55,077 nucleotides of DNA from Bacteroides caecigallinarum (GTDB lineage Bacteria; Bacteroidota; Bacteroidia; Bacteroidales; Bacteroidaceae), in NCBI RefSeq assembly GCF_021530995.1, contig NZ_JADYTF010000007.1:1-55077 (forward strand), written 5' to 3'. The notes beneath the pieces were generated by a model that ran no database searches, was not told where the DNA came from, and saw nothing but the letters and a program-made list of their open reading frames with translations. The position numbers were made by a program, and so were the translations under genes. Positions 1 to 7,897 of this stretch are shown here, in pieces. Numbering within the stretch: position 1 is the first letter of the stretch; each line of letters opens with the position of its first letter.

Positions 1-88
1 CATATATTATGTGCCAAAGTTTTCTTTTTGAGCAGGAATAAACAACATATCTCATTAAATAACATGTAAAAATCTGTTTTTTCATTTA

Positions 89-119
89 TTGTTGTTTCGG
101 CGGAAAAATATTATCTTTG
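89..119 (+). promoter_or_regulatory. Promoter of the radical SAM/flavodiiron pair
   Basis: A perfect Bacteroidetes -7 box, TATCTTTG, lies at 112-119, with TTGTTG at 89-94 in the -33 position (spacing about 18-20). The expected transcription start is only about 10 bases before the ATG at 138. A TTG in the same frame at 117 falls inside the -7 box, so it cannot be the start codon. Confidence 0.65.
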
Positions 120-137
120 CTGAGTATTTTTAGTCAG

Positions 138-1067
138 ATGGATAATAAAATAAGATATAATGATTTCGGATGTTTTCTGGCGAAACACTTTCCGTTTAAA
201 GTTCAGAAAATTTCAGTCAACGCAGGCTTTACATGTCCTAACCGTGATGGTAGTAAGGGATATGGGGGATGTACTTATTGTAACAACCAGACATTCAATC
301 CGGAATATTGCCGGACTGAGAAGTCTGTGAGACAGCAACTTGAAGAGGGAAAGGAGTTTTTCTCAAGAAAGTATCCCGAAATGAAATATCTTGCTTATTT
401 CCAGGCTTATACCAATACGTATGCTGAGTTGGAAAAACTCAAGGCGATGTATGAGGAAGCACTTTCTGTAGATGGAGTAGTGGGGCTGGTTATTGGTACA
501 CGTCCGGACTGTATGCCGGATTCTCTATTGGATTATCTGGAAGAGATAAACGGCAGGACTTTCCTTTTGGTTGAGTATGGCATAGAAAGCACTAATGATG
601 TCACGCTGAAACGCATAAACCGCGGACATGATTTTGCATGTACTGCCGATGCTGTGAGACGTACTGTTTCAAGAGGTATAATGACAGGAGGACACGTTAT
701 ATTGGGACTACCCGGCGAGGACAAAGACATGATTATACGTCAGGCTGAAGATATATCGTCACTGCCGCTCACTACGCTGAAGATGCATCAGCTGCAGCTG
801 ATAAAGGGAACAAGAATGGCGCACGAGTATGATGAATGTCCTGAAGACTTTCATCTATATACTGCCGACGAGTATATCGATCTTGTATTGGATTATATTG
901 AGCATTTGCGTCCCGACCTGGTATTGGAAAGGTTTATATCGCAGTCGCCGCGCAATTTGCTTATTGCTCCTGATTGGGGACTGAAGAACCATGAATTCAC
1001 TGCGAAGCTGAAGAAGAGGATGATTGAGAGTGATTCGTATCAAGGGAAAAAATTAGTCAACATATAA
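138..1067 (+). CDS. TIGR01212-type radical SAM protein
   Basis: Resembles the YhcC/TIGR01212 family of radical SAM proteins, whose substrate is not established. The cluster cysteines are Cys33, Cys45 and Cys48 with CX11CX2C spacing (motif starting TCPNRDG and ending GGCTYC), unlike the usual CX3CX2C but as in the YhcC and Elp3-like branch. A Gly-rich segment (GHVILGLPGED) follows, as expected for S-adenosylmethionine binding in the barrel. The ATG at 138 was chosen because the upstream TTG lies inside the promoter. The product is 309 residues, normal for the family. The flavodiiron gene follows after 20 bases, so the two are probably co-transcribed. Family assignment is firm; molecular function is unknown. 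Confidence 0.88.
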   Translation: MDNKIRYNDFGCFLAKHFPFKVQKISVNAGFTCPNRDGSKGYGGCTYCNNQTFNPEYCRTEKSVRQQLEEGKEFFSRKYPEMKYLAYFQAYTNTYAELEKLKAMYEEALSVDGVVGLVIGTRPDCMPDSLLDYLEEINGRTFLLVEYGIESTNDVTLKRINRGHDFACTADAVRRTVSRGIMTGGHVILGLPGEDKDMIIRQAEDISSLPLTTLKMHQLQLIKGTRMAHEYDECPEDFHLYTADEYIDLVLDYIEHLRPDLVLERFISQSPRNLLIAPDWGLKNHEFTAKLKKRMIESDSYQGKKLVNI

Positions 1068-1087
1068 ATAACAAATTCATAATAAAA

Positions 1088-2278
1088 ATGGAAATTAAAG
1101 GTAAAGTACATTACGTAGGTGTGAACGACCGCACCAAAGCATTGTTCGAAAATCTTTGGCCGTTGCCATACGGCGTGTCATACAACTCTTATCTGATAGC
1201 AGATGATGAGATGGTGGCATTGGTGGATACAGTTGATGTTGCATTCTTCGAAGTATATCTGAAGAAAATCCGCAGCATTATCGGCGACCGTAAAATCAAT
1301 TATCTTATTATAAACCACATGGAACCTGACCACTCAGGCTCTATCGCTCTTATCAAACAGTATTATCCTGAAATCGTTCTTGTAGGAAACAAGAAGACTT
1401 TCGAAATGGTGGAAGGATATTATGGTGTGACTGGCGACCGCTATGTGGTAAATGACGGTGACTTCCTGAAACTTGGTTATCATAACCTCCGTTTCTATCT
1501 GGTTCCTATGGTTCACTGGCCTGAAACAATGGTTACATACGATGAGACTGACGGAATCCTGTTTGCTGGAGATGCTTTCGGATGTTTCGGAGCTTTGAAC
1601 GGTGGATGCATCGACAGGAATATCAATACAGATATCTATTGGAACGAAATGCGCCGTTACTATGCTAACATCGTTGGTAAGTTCGGAAATCCTGTACAGA
1701 AGGCTTTGCAGAAACTTGGCGGATTGACTATCAACACTATCTGTTCTACTCATGGACCTGTTTGGGAAGAAAAGATTCCTCAGGTTATCGATATGTACGA
1801 CAAGATGAGCCGTTACGAAGCTGAAGAAGGTGTTGTGATAGCATACGGAACTATGTACGGCAATACAGAGGAACTGGCTGAGGCAATTGCTGAAGAACTG
1901 AGCCGTCAGGGTATCAAGAATATCATCATGCACAACGTATCTCACACTCATCATTCATACATCCTGGCTGACGTGTTCAAGTACAAAGGTCTTATTGTGG
2001 GATGTACTACATACAACATGAACCTTTATCCTGAAATGGAATCGCTGTTGAGCAAGATAGCTGCCCGCGAAGTGAAGAACCGTGTGATGGGCTACTTCGG
2101 TTCATATACTTGGGCAAGTGCAGCAGTGAAGAAGATTGGCGAATACACTGAAAAGCTGAAGTTCGAGGTTGTAGGCAACCCTGTAGAAATGAAGCAGGCT
2201 ATGAAGCAGGACAACTATGCTCAGGCAAAAGAACTTGCAAAGGCTATGGCTGACCGTCTGAAAGCTGACAGAAAGTAA
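1088..2278 (+). CDS. fprA: Flavodiiron protein (FprA-type flavoprotein)
   Basis: Cytoplasmic flavodiiron protein, a family that reduces O2 to water or NO to N2O using reduced rubredoxin or flavin partners. The N-terminal metallo-beta-lactamase domain (about 1-245) keeps all seven diiron ligand positions: His77, Glu79, Asp81 and His82 in NHMEPDHSGS, His143 in VHWPETM, Asp162 in AGDAFG and His222 in STHGP. The C-terminal flavodoxin domain starts near residue 249 with the FMN-binding loop AYGTMYGNTEE. The length of 396 residues is typical, with no extra C-terminal rubredoxin. In an anaerobe the likely role is oxygen detoxification; NO reduction cannot be excluded. It sits 20 bases after the radical SAM gene and ends before a bidirectional hairpin. 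Confidence 0.93.
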   Translation: MEIKGKVHYVGVNDRTKALFENLWPLPYGVSYNSYLIADDEMVALVDTVDVAFFEVYLKKIRSIIGDRKINYLIINHMEPDHSGSIALIKQYYPEIVLVGNKKTFEMVEGYYGVTGDRYVVNDGDFLKLGYHNLRFYLVPMVHWPETMVTYDETDGILFAGDAFGCFGALNGGCIDRNINTDIYWNEMRRYYANIVGKFGNPVQKALQKLGGLTINTICSTHGPVWEEKIPQVIDMYDKMSRYEAEEGVVIAYGTMYGNTEELAEAIAEELSRQGIKNIIMHNVSHTHHSYILADVFKYKGLIVGCTTYNMNLYPEMESLLSKIAAREVKNRVMGYFGSYTWASAAVKKIGEYTEKLKFEVVGNPVEMKQAMKQDNYAQAKELAKAMADRLKADRK

Positions 2279-2305
2279 TCGGGCTTTATTGATATAATAA
2301 GTAAG

Positions 2306-2343
2306 CAGGCTGTTACGTGAGTTTTGGTACATGTAACAGCCTG
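2306..2343. terminator. Bidirectional terminator hairpin
   Basis: Perfect 11-bp inverted repeat (CAGGCTGTTAC at 2306-2316, GTAACAGCCTG at 2333-2343) between two convergent genes, the flavodiiron gene and tyrA. T-rich sequence follows on the plus strand. Confidence 0.75.
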
Positions 2344-2351
2344 TTAATTTA

Positions 2352-3125
2352 TTATTTTATATTGTTTCGAATCTTGCTAAGATAGGCATGCATGCCCTCG
2401 GCATCCTTACGGCTTATTATGTCAAGAAGCTCATTCAGTTCGGTACGTATTCCTTCCACCTGTTTCGGGGTACGTGGGTTGAACAGGATTTCCTGAAGCA
2501 GATAATCGTCTTCGTTGAGTACTCCCTTCGCTATTGCCATGTGGCGTTTGAATGTTGTACCGGGGGCGTCCTGATGTTTCATTACTGCAGCAAACACGAA
2601 TGTAGAAACGAACGGTATTGACAGTGAATATGCTACAGTATCGTCATGCTCATCGAATGTATATTCGAAAATGTTGAGTCCAAGTCTTTGGTAAAGGTCC
2701 TTGAAGAACACTTTGCCCAGACAGTCGCCTTCCTTTATTATTATGGCATTCTCTGTACTCAGCTGGTCGAGGTTGGCAAATGTAGGACCGAACATAGGGT
2801 GGGTTGATACATATCTGAAACCGCTGTTGTCGTAGAATTCCTGAAGACCGGTCTTTACTGATGCAATGTCGCTTATGATACAGTCCTGCGGAATTACCGG
2901 CAGTACCTGATGGAACGCGTCGAGTGTGTATTTCACTGTAGCTGCATTTATTACGAGCTCTGGTCTGAACTCTTTAATCTCATCAAGAGATGTAAAGCGC
3001 TGGCAGTTGTACATGAAGCGCAGGTTCTGGGGTTTTACATCGTAAACTGCTACTTCGTGGTCGAAACTTAATACATCGGTAAAGAAGGAGCCCATTTTTC
3101 CGGCTCCCAATATTAATATACGCAT
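2352..3125 (-). CDS. tyrA: Prephenate dehydrogenase
   Basis: Converts prephenate to 4-hydroxyphenylpyruvate with NAD(P)+, the tyrosine branch of aromatic synthesis. The N-terminus has a Rossmann fold with the dinucleotide loop GAGKMG at residues 7-12, followed by the STHPMFGP segment (around residues 106-113) typical of the prephenate-binding site. At 257 residues it is short and has no ACT or chorismate mutase domain, so feedback control by tyrosine must come from elsewhere. It is the last gene of the four-gene operon, 12 bases after the DAHP synthase/chorismate mutase gene, and shares the attenuator upstream of pheA. Confidence 0.88.
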   Translation of the reverse strand: MRILILGAGKMGSFFTDVLSFDHEVAVYDVKPQNLRFMYNCQRFTSLDEIKEFRPELVINAATVKYTLDAFHQVLPVIPQDCIISDIASVKTGLQEFYDNSGFRYVSTHPMFGPTFANLDQLSTENAIIIKEGDCLGKVFFKDLYQRLGLNIFEYTFDEHDDTVAYSLSIPFVSTFVFAAVMKHQDAPGTTFKRHMAIAKGVLNEDDYLLQEILFNPRTPKQVEGIRTELNELLDIISRKDAEGMHAYLSKIRNNIK

Positions 3126-3137
3126 CGTCTGATATTT

Positions 3138-4205
3138 TTATTTGTTTATTATTTCCATCTGCTGACGTACACTTTCTTCGTGTATGGCTTCGAATACATG
3201 TTTTACAAATTCAGAATCCATTCCGCATAATGAGCCTTGTGCTCCGCGCTTGTCGAGAATTTCATTGTAACGTCCTGTCTGGAGGATTGTCATATTGTGT
3301 TCTTTCTTGAATGTTCCGATTTCGCGGCATACGCGCATACGTTTTGCCATAATCTCCATCAGTTCGTTGTCGCATTCATCAATCTGACGTCTCAACTCGC
3401 TAAGGCTTTCTGTAGTCTGGTGTTCTTTACGGATAACCAGCAGATTCAGGATATAGTCGAGAACGTCAGGAGTTACCTGCTGTGACGCGTCGCTCCATGC
3501 ACAATCAGGGTTGCAGTGTGATTCTACTATCAGTCCGTCGAAACCTAGGTCCATAGCCTGCTGGCAGAGTGATGCGATGAGTTCACGCTTTCCGCCGATA
3601 TGGCTTGGGTCGCACAGGATAGGGAGGTTAGGAATGCGTCTTCTCAGTTCGATAGGGATATGCCATTGTGGAAGATTGCGGTAAATTTTCTTGTCGTATG
3701 ATGAGAAGCCGCGGTGGATTGCTCCGAGGCGTTTGATACCTGCATTGTTGATTCTCTCCATCGCTCCGATCCATAGTTCCAGATCAGGGTTTACCGGATT
3801 TTTTACATATACAGGAATGTCAACTCCCTTCAGGGCGTCTGCAATCTCCTGTACAGCAAACGGATTGGCTGTGGTACGCGCACCTATCCACAATATATCT
3901 ATACCGGCTTTAAGGCATTCGTAAACATGCTTTGCTGTTGCAACCTCTGTAGAAACATACATGCCGGTCTCTTTCTTCACTTCTTTAAGCCATGCCAGAC
4001 CGTCAACTCCAACACCTTCGAAGCCTCCCGGTTTGGTACGTGGTTTCCATATTCCGGCGCGGAAAATTTTTGTGCCGTTGTTAGCCAGCTGCTTTGCTGT
4101 GCTCATTACCTGTTCTTCTGTTTCTGCGCTGCAAGGTCCTGCAATTATCAAAGGACGTTCTTCTGATACGCCTTCCAGTCTGATAGGTTCTAATTCGAGT
4201 GCCAT
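3138..4205 (-). CDS. DAHP synthase / chorismate mutase fusion
   Basis: Bifunctional enzyme of the shikimate pathway. Residues about 1-260 form a 3-deoxy-7-phosphoheptulonate synthase of the short KDPG-like type, with the AGPCSAE motif at 22-28, KPRTKPGGF near 53-61 and a DPSHIGGKRE segment. Residues about 270-350 form an AroQ-type all-helical chorismate mutase (LRRQIDECDNELMEIMAKR, then KKEHN). The fused order, synthase then mutase, is common in Bacteroidetes; the mutase often also serves as the allosteric domain in such fusions. The enzyme condenses PEP with erythrose 4-phosphate and converts chorismate to prephenate, feeding the flanking pheA and tyrA products. It starts 37 bases after the aminotransferase gene. 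Confidence 0.92.
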   Translation of the reverse strand: MALELEPIRLEGVSEERPLIIAGPCSAETEEQVMSTAKQLANNGTKIFRAGIWKPRTKPGGFEGVGVDGLAWLKEVKKETGMYVSTEVATAKHVYECLKAGIDILWIGARTTANPFAVQEIADALKGVDIPVYVKNPVNPDLELWIGAMERINNAGIKRLGAIHRGFSSYDKKIYRNLPQWHIPIELRRRIPNLPILCDPSHIGGKRELIASLCQQAMDLGFDGLIVESHCNPDCAWSDASQQVTPDVLDYILNLLVIRKEHQTTESLSELRRQIDECDNELMEIMAKRMRVCREIGTFKKEHNMTILQTGRYNEILDKRGAQGSLCGMDSEFVKHVFEAIHEESVRQQMEIINK

Positions 4206-4242
4206 AGTTGTAATCTTTTAGTAGTTATTTGTATTTGTTTTT

Positions 4243-5427
4243 TTATTTCATATTCTTTATTCTCTCAAGTGCTTCTGCCAGCTTTTCTTCTTTGGCGCAA
4301 AGCGAAATGCGGATATATCTCTTTCCGTTGCTTCCGAAGATGAATCCCGGTGTGATGAATACTCTTGCCTGGTGCAGAACTTTTTCTGTCAGTTCCTCTA
4401 CATCGTTGTATGATTCAGGTATCTTGCCCCAGAGGAACATTCCCACCTGATTATGGTCGAATGTACATCCCAGTTCGTTCATTATTTCTTCGGCAAGCTT
4501 TCTGCGACGGCTGTAAACATTGAAGTTGGCTTCTTCATGCCATTCGGCACTGTTGTTATATGCTTGTGCCGCTGCGAGCTGCAATGGACGGAAAGTTCCG
4601 GAGTCAATATTACTCTTGATTTTCAGAATCCACTGTACGAAAGTGGCGTTAGTAGCCAGCATTCCCACACGCCAGCCTGGCATGTTGTGGCTCTTACTCA
4701 TGGAGTTGAATTCTATACAGCATTCTTTTGCTCCCGGAACATTGAGTATGCTTATCGGTTTTTTATTGAGTATGAAGCTGTATGGGTTGTCGTTCACTAC
4801 TACGATGTTGTGTCGGCGTGCGAAATCAACAATCTTTTCGTAAAGTTCCATTGTGGCATTTGCCCCTGTAGGCATATTAGGATAGTTGGTCCACATGATT
4901 TTCACTCCTGTAAGATCCATCTTCTCCAGTTCGTCGAAATCAGGCTGCCAGTTGTTGTCCTCGCGAAGGTTGTAGTTGATTATTTCGCTTCCAAGTATTT
5001 TGTTCAGCGATGTATAGGTAGGGTAGCCTGGATTTGGAACCAGAACCTTGTCGCCCGGATTAACCAAGGCCAGTGTCACGTGCAGAATACCTTCCTTTGA
5101 ACCGATAAGAGGCTGTATCTCTGTGGCTGGGTCGAGATCTACATTATACCATCTTTTATACCAGTCTGCCATGGCTTTTCTCAGTTCAGGTATTCCCACT
5201 GTAGGCTGGTAGCCGTGAGCATCAGGTTTCTTGGCATTTTCGCAAAGGACATTGATCGTTTCTTCTGATGGCGGCATGTCAGGGCTGCCTATTCCGAGGC
5301 TTATCACGTTTTTACCTTCGGCATTCATCTGTGCCACTTCCTTCAGTTTTCTGCTGAAATAGTATTCGCTGACATTTGCCAGTCTGTCGGCCGGCTGTAT
5401 CTTATATTGTTGATTCTCCTTCTGCAT
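4243..5427 (-). CDS. PLP aminotransferase of the aromatic operon
   Basis: Fold type I PLP-dependent aminotransferase of 394 residues. The PLP lysine is in SMSKSHNMPGWR, the aspartate that binds the ring nitrogen in VVNDNPYSF, and the carboxylate-binding arginine near the C-terminus in RYIRISL. Relatives are annotated as aspartate or LL-diaminopimelate aminotransferases. Its place between pheA and the DAHP synthase suggests that it makes phenylalanine and tyrosine from their keto acids, or acts on prephenate; the sequence alone does not separate these. The start overlaps the end of pheA by 26 bases, indicating translational coupling. Confidence 0.85.
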   Translation of the reverse strand: MQKENQQYKIQPADRLANVSEYYFSRKLKEVAQMNAEGKNVISLGIGSPDMPPSEETINVLCENAKKPDAHGYQPTVGIPELRKAMADWYKRWYNVDLDPATEIQPLIGSKEGILHVTLALVNPGDKVLVPNPGYPTYTSLNKILGSEIINYNLREDNNWQPDFDELEKMDLTGVKIMWTNYPNMPTGANATMELYEKIVDFARRHNIVVVNDNPYSFILNKKPISILNVPGAKECCIEFNSMSKSHNMPGWRVGMLATNATFVQWILKIKSNIDSGTFRPLQLAAAQAYNNSAEWHEEANFNVYSRRRKLAEEIMNELGCTFDHNQVGMFLWGKIPESYNDVEELTEKVLHQARVFITPGFIFGSNGKRYIRISLCAKEEKLAEALERIKNMK

Positions 5428-6244
5428 ATTCTCCTAAAATTTTAAGTGCTTTTGTAAGTGGTGTAACAGCGTCTATAGACTGTTTGTATCTTAAATAATC
5501 ATTGAACATTACGTCAACGTAGAACATATATTCCCATTCTCGTCCGATGATCGGCAGTGACTGTATCTTTGTGAGGTTTATCTTATAGAATGAGAAGATT
5601 GACAATACCTGTGAGAGGCTTCCTTCGCTGTGTGGGAGCGAGAATACTATGTTTGCCTTGTTCACTTTAGAGCGGTCTTTCAGTTCGTCGGCCAGCCATG
5701 GGTTGCTGATGACGAGGAAACGTGTGAAGTTGTGCTTGTTTGTTTCTATTCCTTCTTCCAGGATTTTCATGTCATAAAGTCCGGCAGCGTATTTGGAACA
5801 GATGGCTGCATGTCCTCTCAGATTGTTTTTTCTGATATTTTCTGCACTACCTGCTGTATCTTCCGTTTCTACTACTTTCAGTTCCGGATGGTTGTGCAGG
5901 AAGTCGCGGCACTGAGCCAAAGCAACCGGGTGTGAGTTTACTTCTGTGAGGTCTTCCCAGTTATCCTCCGGCAAACACATGATGCTGTGGCTTATTCTGA
6001 GTTTGTGTTCTCCTATGATAGTAGCACCACTTTCACGAAGCAGCTCATAGTTGTGCAACAAGCTTCCCGCTATTGTGTTTTCTATTGCAATCACGCCTAT
6101 CACGTCGCTGTCCTTCTTCATCTGTGCAAACACTTCCTCAAATGTGTTGCAACAAATAAGTTCTATCTCTTCATCTTTAAAATATTTGTGGGCAGCTATG
6201 TCGTGATACGAGCCCTTTACTCCTTGAATTGCTATCTTTCTCAT
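5402..6244 (-). CDS. pheA: Prephenate dehydratase
   Basis: Converts prephenate to phenylpyruvate, the committed step to phenylalanine. The catalytic domain (about 1-185) carries the ENTIAGSL segment at 55-62 and the diagnostic TRF motif at 174-176 (HNFTRFLVIS). A C-terminal ACT domain spans about 197-265. The usual regulatory ESRP motif reads QSLP here (228-231), so feedback by phenylalanine may differ from the textbook enzyme. No chorismate mutase domain is fused; that activity lies in the downstream DAHP synthase protein. It is the first structural gene of the operon and begins 16 bases after the attenuator's T tract. Confidence 0.93.
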   Translation of the reverse strand: MRKIAIQGVKGSYHDIAAHKYFKDEEIELICCNTFEEVFAQMKKDSDVIGVIAIENTIAGSLLHNYELLRESGATIIGEHKLRISHSIMCLPEDNWEDLTEVNSHPVALAQCRDFLHNHPELKVVETEDTAGSAENIRKNNLRGHAAICSKYAAGLYDMKILEEGIETNKHNFTRFLVISNPWLADELKDRSKVNKANIVFSLPHSEGSLSQVLSIFSFYKINLTKIQSLPIIGREWEYMFYVDVMFNDYLRYKQSIDAVTPLTKALKILGEYAEGESTI

Positions 6245-6260
6245 CTTTATTTATACCATT

Positions 6261-6294
6261 AAAAAAAATCCCGCCTCATACAGAAGCGGGATTT
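6261..6294 (-). terminator. Attenuator terminator before pheA
   Basis: Read on the minus strand, the arms AAATCCCGCTTC and GAGGCGGGATTT form a 12-bp stem (one T-G pair) with the loop TGTAT, running into eight T residues. It ends 16 bases before the pheA ATG, so it must be bypassed for the aromatic operon to be expressed. Together with the Phe/Tyr-rich leader ORF upstream it forms an attenuator. Confidence 0.88.
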
Positions 6295-6352
6295 CGTTAT
6301 TTTATTTTGTATTGATTATCTTACGTATCTGGCACATACGACTTCCCGCTTC
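6283..6352 (-). promoter_or_regulatory. Antiterminator pairing of the phe attenuator
   Basis: GAAGCGGGA (6352-6344), inside the leader ORF just after the Phe/Tyr codons, is a perfect 9-base complement of TCCCGCTTC (6291-6283), the 5' arm of the terminator. A ribosome stalled on Phe or Tyr codons would leave the first segment free to pair with the second and block the terminator. A ribosome that translates through would cover the first segment and let the terminator form. Confidence 0.8.
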
Positions 6353-6414
6353 ACTTCATTGCTAAAGTAAAAGTAATAAAAGAAAAAGAAGAAATATGTA
6401 GCGAATGTTGTCAT
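6316..6414 (-). CDS. Phe/Tyr-rich leader peptide (pheL-like)
   Basis: A 32-residue ORF with ATG at 6414-6412 and TAA at 6318-6316. It starts MTTFAT and then has an unbroken run, YFFFFFYYFYF (residues 7-17), followed by a charged tail ending ARYVR. It holds eight Phe and five Tyr codons in all, with both Phe codons (TTC, TTT) used. It lies about 25 bases downstream of a predicted transcription start and upstream of a terminator before pheA. These are the parts of ribosome-mediated attenuation, as in enterobacterial pheL, though the peptide is not recognisably homologous. The mix of Phe and Tyr codons fits an operon making both amino acids. No Shine-Dalgarno is visible, as usual in this phylum. 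Confidence 0.88.
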   Translation of the reverse strand: MTTFATYFFFFFYYFYFSNEVKREVVCARYVR

Positions 6415-6442
6415 ATAATACTTTTTGTTATCGTTTCCAGTG

Positions 6443-6471
6443 CAAATGTAATACTTTTCTTGAAAAAACAA
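6443..6471 (-). promoter_or_regulatory. Promoter of the aromatic operon
   Basis: On the minus strand, TACATTTG (6450-6443) matches the -7 consensus, with TTG (6471-6469) 18 bases upstream. The predicted start leaves about 25 bases before the leader peptide ATG at 6414. Confidence 0.65.
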
Positions 6472-6570
6472 GAATATCATGAAAATTTTCTTCAAAATTT
6501 TTAATTTTAGAGCATTATTACCTTATTTTGTAATGCTGGTTTAATATTTATAACACATTGAATAATCATT

Positions 6571-7740
6571 ATGAAGTATAATTTTGATGAATTGATTGAC
6601 AGAAGAAATACAAACGCTGTCAAGATTGACGAAATGAAAGATATATGGGATAGGAATGATCTTATCCCGATGTGGGTAGCCGATATGGATTTTGCTACAC
6701 CCGATTTTGTGGTTGATGCTGTAAAGAAACGTTGCGAACATCCTGTATTCGGATACACGGCAAAGTCGGACGGTTATTATAACTCTATCATAAACTGGGT
6801 TAAGGCTCGTTATGGTATGGAGATTGAGAAAAAACACATCAATTACGTTCCCGGTATAGTTGCCGGTTTGGGAATGGCATTGAATTGTTTCACCTCTCCT
6901 GGCGATAAGGTTATTATAATGCCGCCCGTTTATCATCCTTTTGCATGGCTCACTAAGAGAAATAACAGGCAGTTGGTGGAGTGTCCTATGATATTTGAGA
7001 ATGGTGAGTACCGAATGAATCTCGAACTTCTTAGAAGCATAAAGAAAGGAGTGAGGGTACTTATTCTCTGTAATCCTCACAATCCGGGTGGGGTAGTATG
7101 GAAAAGGGAGGAACTTGAAGAACTGGCTGAGATTTGTGCTGAGGATAATATTTTGGTGTTTTCTGATGAGATACATGCCGACTTGACGCTTCCTCCACAT
7201 AAGCATCTTCCTTTTGCAATGGTATCAGAGAAAGCGAAAAAGAATTCGGTAACATTTATGGCTCCAAGTAAGACATTCAATATGCCCGGTGTTGCAGCAT
7301 CGCATACCATAATATATAATGATGCCTTGCGTGGAAAATTTGAGACTTACCTTGAAGCAGGTGAGTTGAATGCGGGACATGTGTTTGCCTTTCCAGCTGT
7401 TGAGGCTGCGTATTCCAACGGGACTGAGTGGCTCGACCAGTGCCTGGATTATATTCAGGGAAATATAGATTATGTTGACTCTTTCCTGAAAGAAAATGCT
7501 CCTAAAATAAAGGCTATACGCCCTATGGCTTCGTATCTGATATGGCTTGACTGTCGTGAACTTGGGTTGAACCATGAAGAATTGAATTCATTCTTTGTTG
7601 ATAAGGCGGGACTTGCTCTGAATGATGGAGAAATGTTTGGTCGTGAGGGTGCCGGATTTATGAGAATGAATGTTGGTACGCAGCGTTCGGTAGTAGAGCT
7701 TGCGATGAATCAATTGGCTGAGGCTTATAAAACTTTATGA
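6571..7740 (+). CDS. PatB/MalY-type C-S lyase
   Basis: PLP-dependent fold type I enzyme of 389 residues, PatB/MalY branch, which cleaves C-S bonds in cystathionine and cysteine-like substrates (cystathionine beta-lyase type). The N-terminal signature PMWVADMDFATPD is characteristic. Also visible are CNPHNPGG, FSDEIHADL (Asp for the PLP nitrogen), the PLP lysine in APSKTFNMPG and a C-terminal MRMNVGTQR arginine for the substrate carboxylate. Likely roles are methionine synthesis or cysteine turnover. It stands alone between the aromatic operon (divergent) and a strong terminator. Confidence 0.86.
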   Translation: MKYNFDELIDRRNTNAVKIDEMKDIWDRNDLIPMWVADMDFATPDFVVDAVKKRCEHPVFGYTAKSDGYYNSIINWVKARYGMEIEKKHINYVPGIVAGLGMALNCFTSPGDKVIIMPPVYHPFAWLTKRNNRQLVECPMIFENGEYRMNLELLRSIKKGVRVLILCNPHNPGGVVWKREELEELAEICAEDNILVFSDEIHADLTLPPHKHLPFAMVSEKAKKNSVTFMAPSKTFNMPGVAASHTIIYNDALRGKFETYLEAGELNAGHVFAFPAVEAAYSNGTEWLDQCLDYIQGNIDYVDSFLKENAPKIKAIRPMASYLIWLDCRELGLNHEELNSFFVDKAGLALNDGEMFGREGAGFMRMNVGTQRSVVELAMNQLAEAYKTL

Positions 7741-7760
7741 TCTGACTTGTAAAGATATAC

Positions 7761-7805
7761 AAAAGCCGGAAATGCAGAATTTGTTTTCATGCATTTCCGG
7801 CTTTT
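7761..7805. terminator. Strong bidirectional terminator
   Basis: Perfect 16-bp stem: AAAAGCCGGAAATGCA at 7761-7776 and TGCATTTCCGGCTTTT at 7790-7805, with a 13-base loop. The A- and T-rich ends would terminate both strands, serving the PatB gene and the convergent TPR gene. Confidence 0.88.
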
Positions 7806-7843
7806 GATTGTTTATATCTGTGCTACTCTGAGTATTCGGAATA

Positions 7844-7897
7844 GTGTTTAAACAGTATTTAAGAGGTGTTTAAATACCATTTAAATGGTGTTATTAG
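7844..7897. repeat. 22-bp direct repeats with GTTTAAA cores
   Basis: Two adjacent 22-base units beginning GTGTTTAAA (7844-7865 and 7866-7887) and a partial third unit (7888-7897) that runs into the TPR stop codon. Each unit contains palindromes such as TGTTTAAACA and ATTTAAAT. The first unit closely resembles the sequence inside the hairpin at 36553-36600. Confidence 0.6.

Noticed and set aside
117-137. TTG start for the radical SAM gene
   Set aside because: The codon lies inside the -7 promoter box; the ATG at 138 starts the conserved domain.
1334-1954. 206-codon minus-strand frame inside the flavodiiron gene
   Set aside because: Antisense shadow of a gene with fully conserved metal ligands; it has no promoter and no family resemblance.
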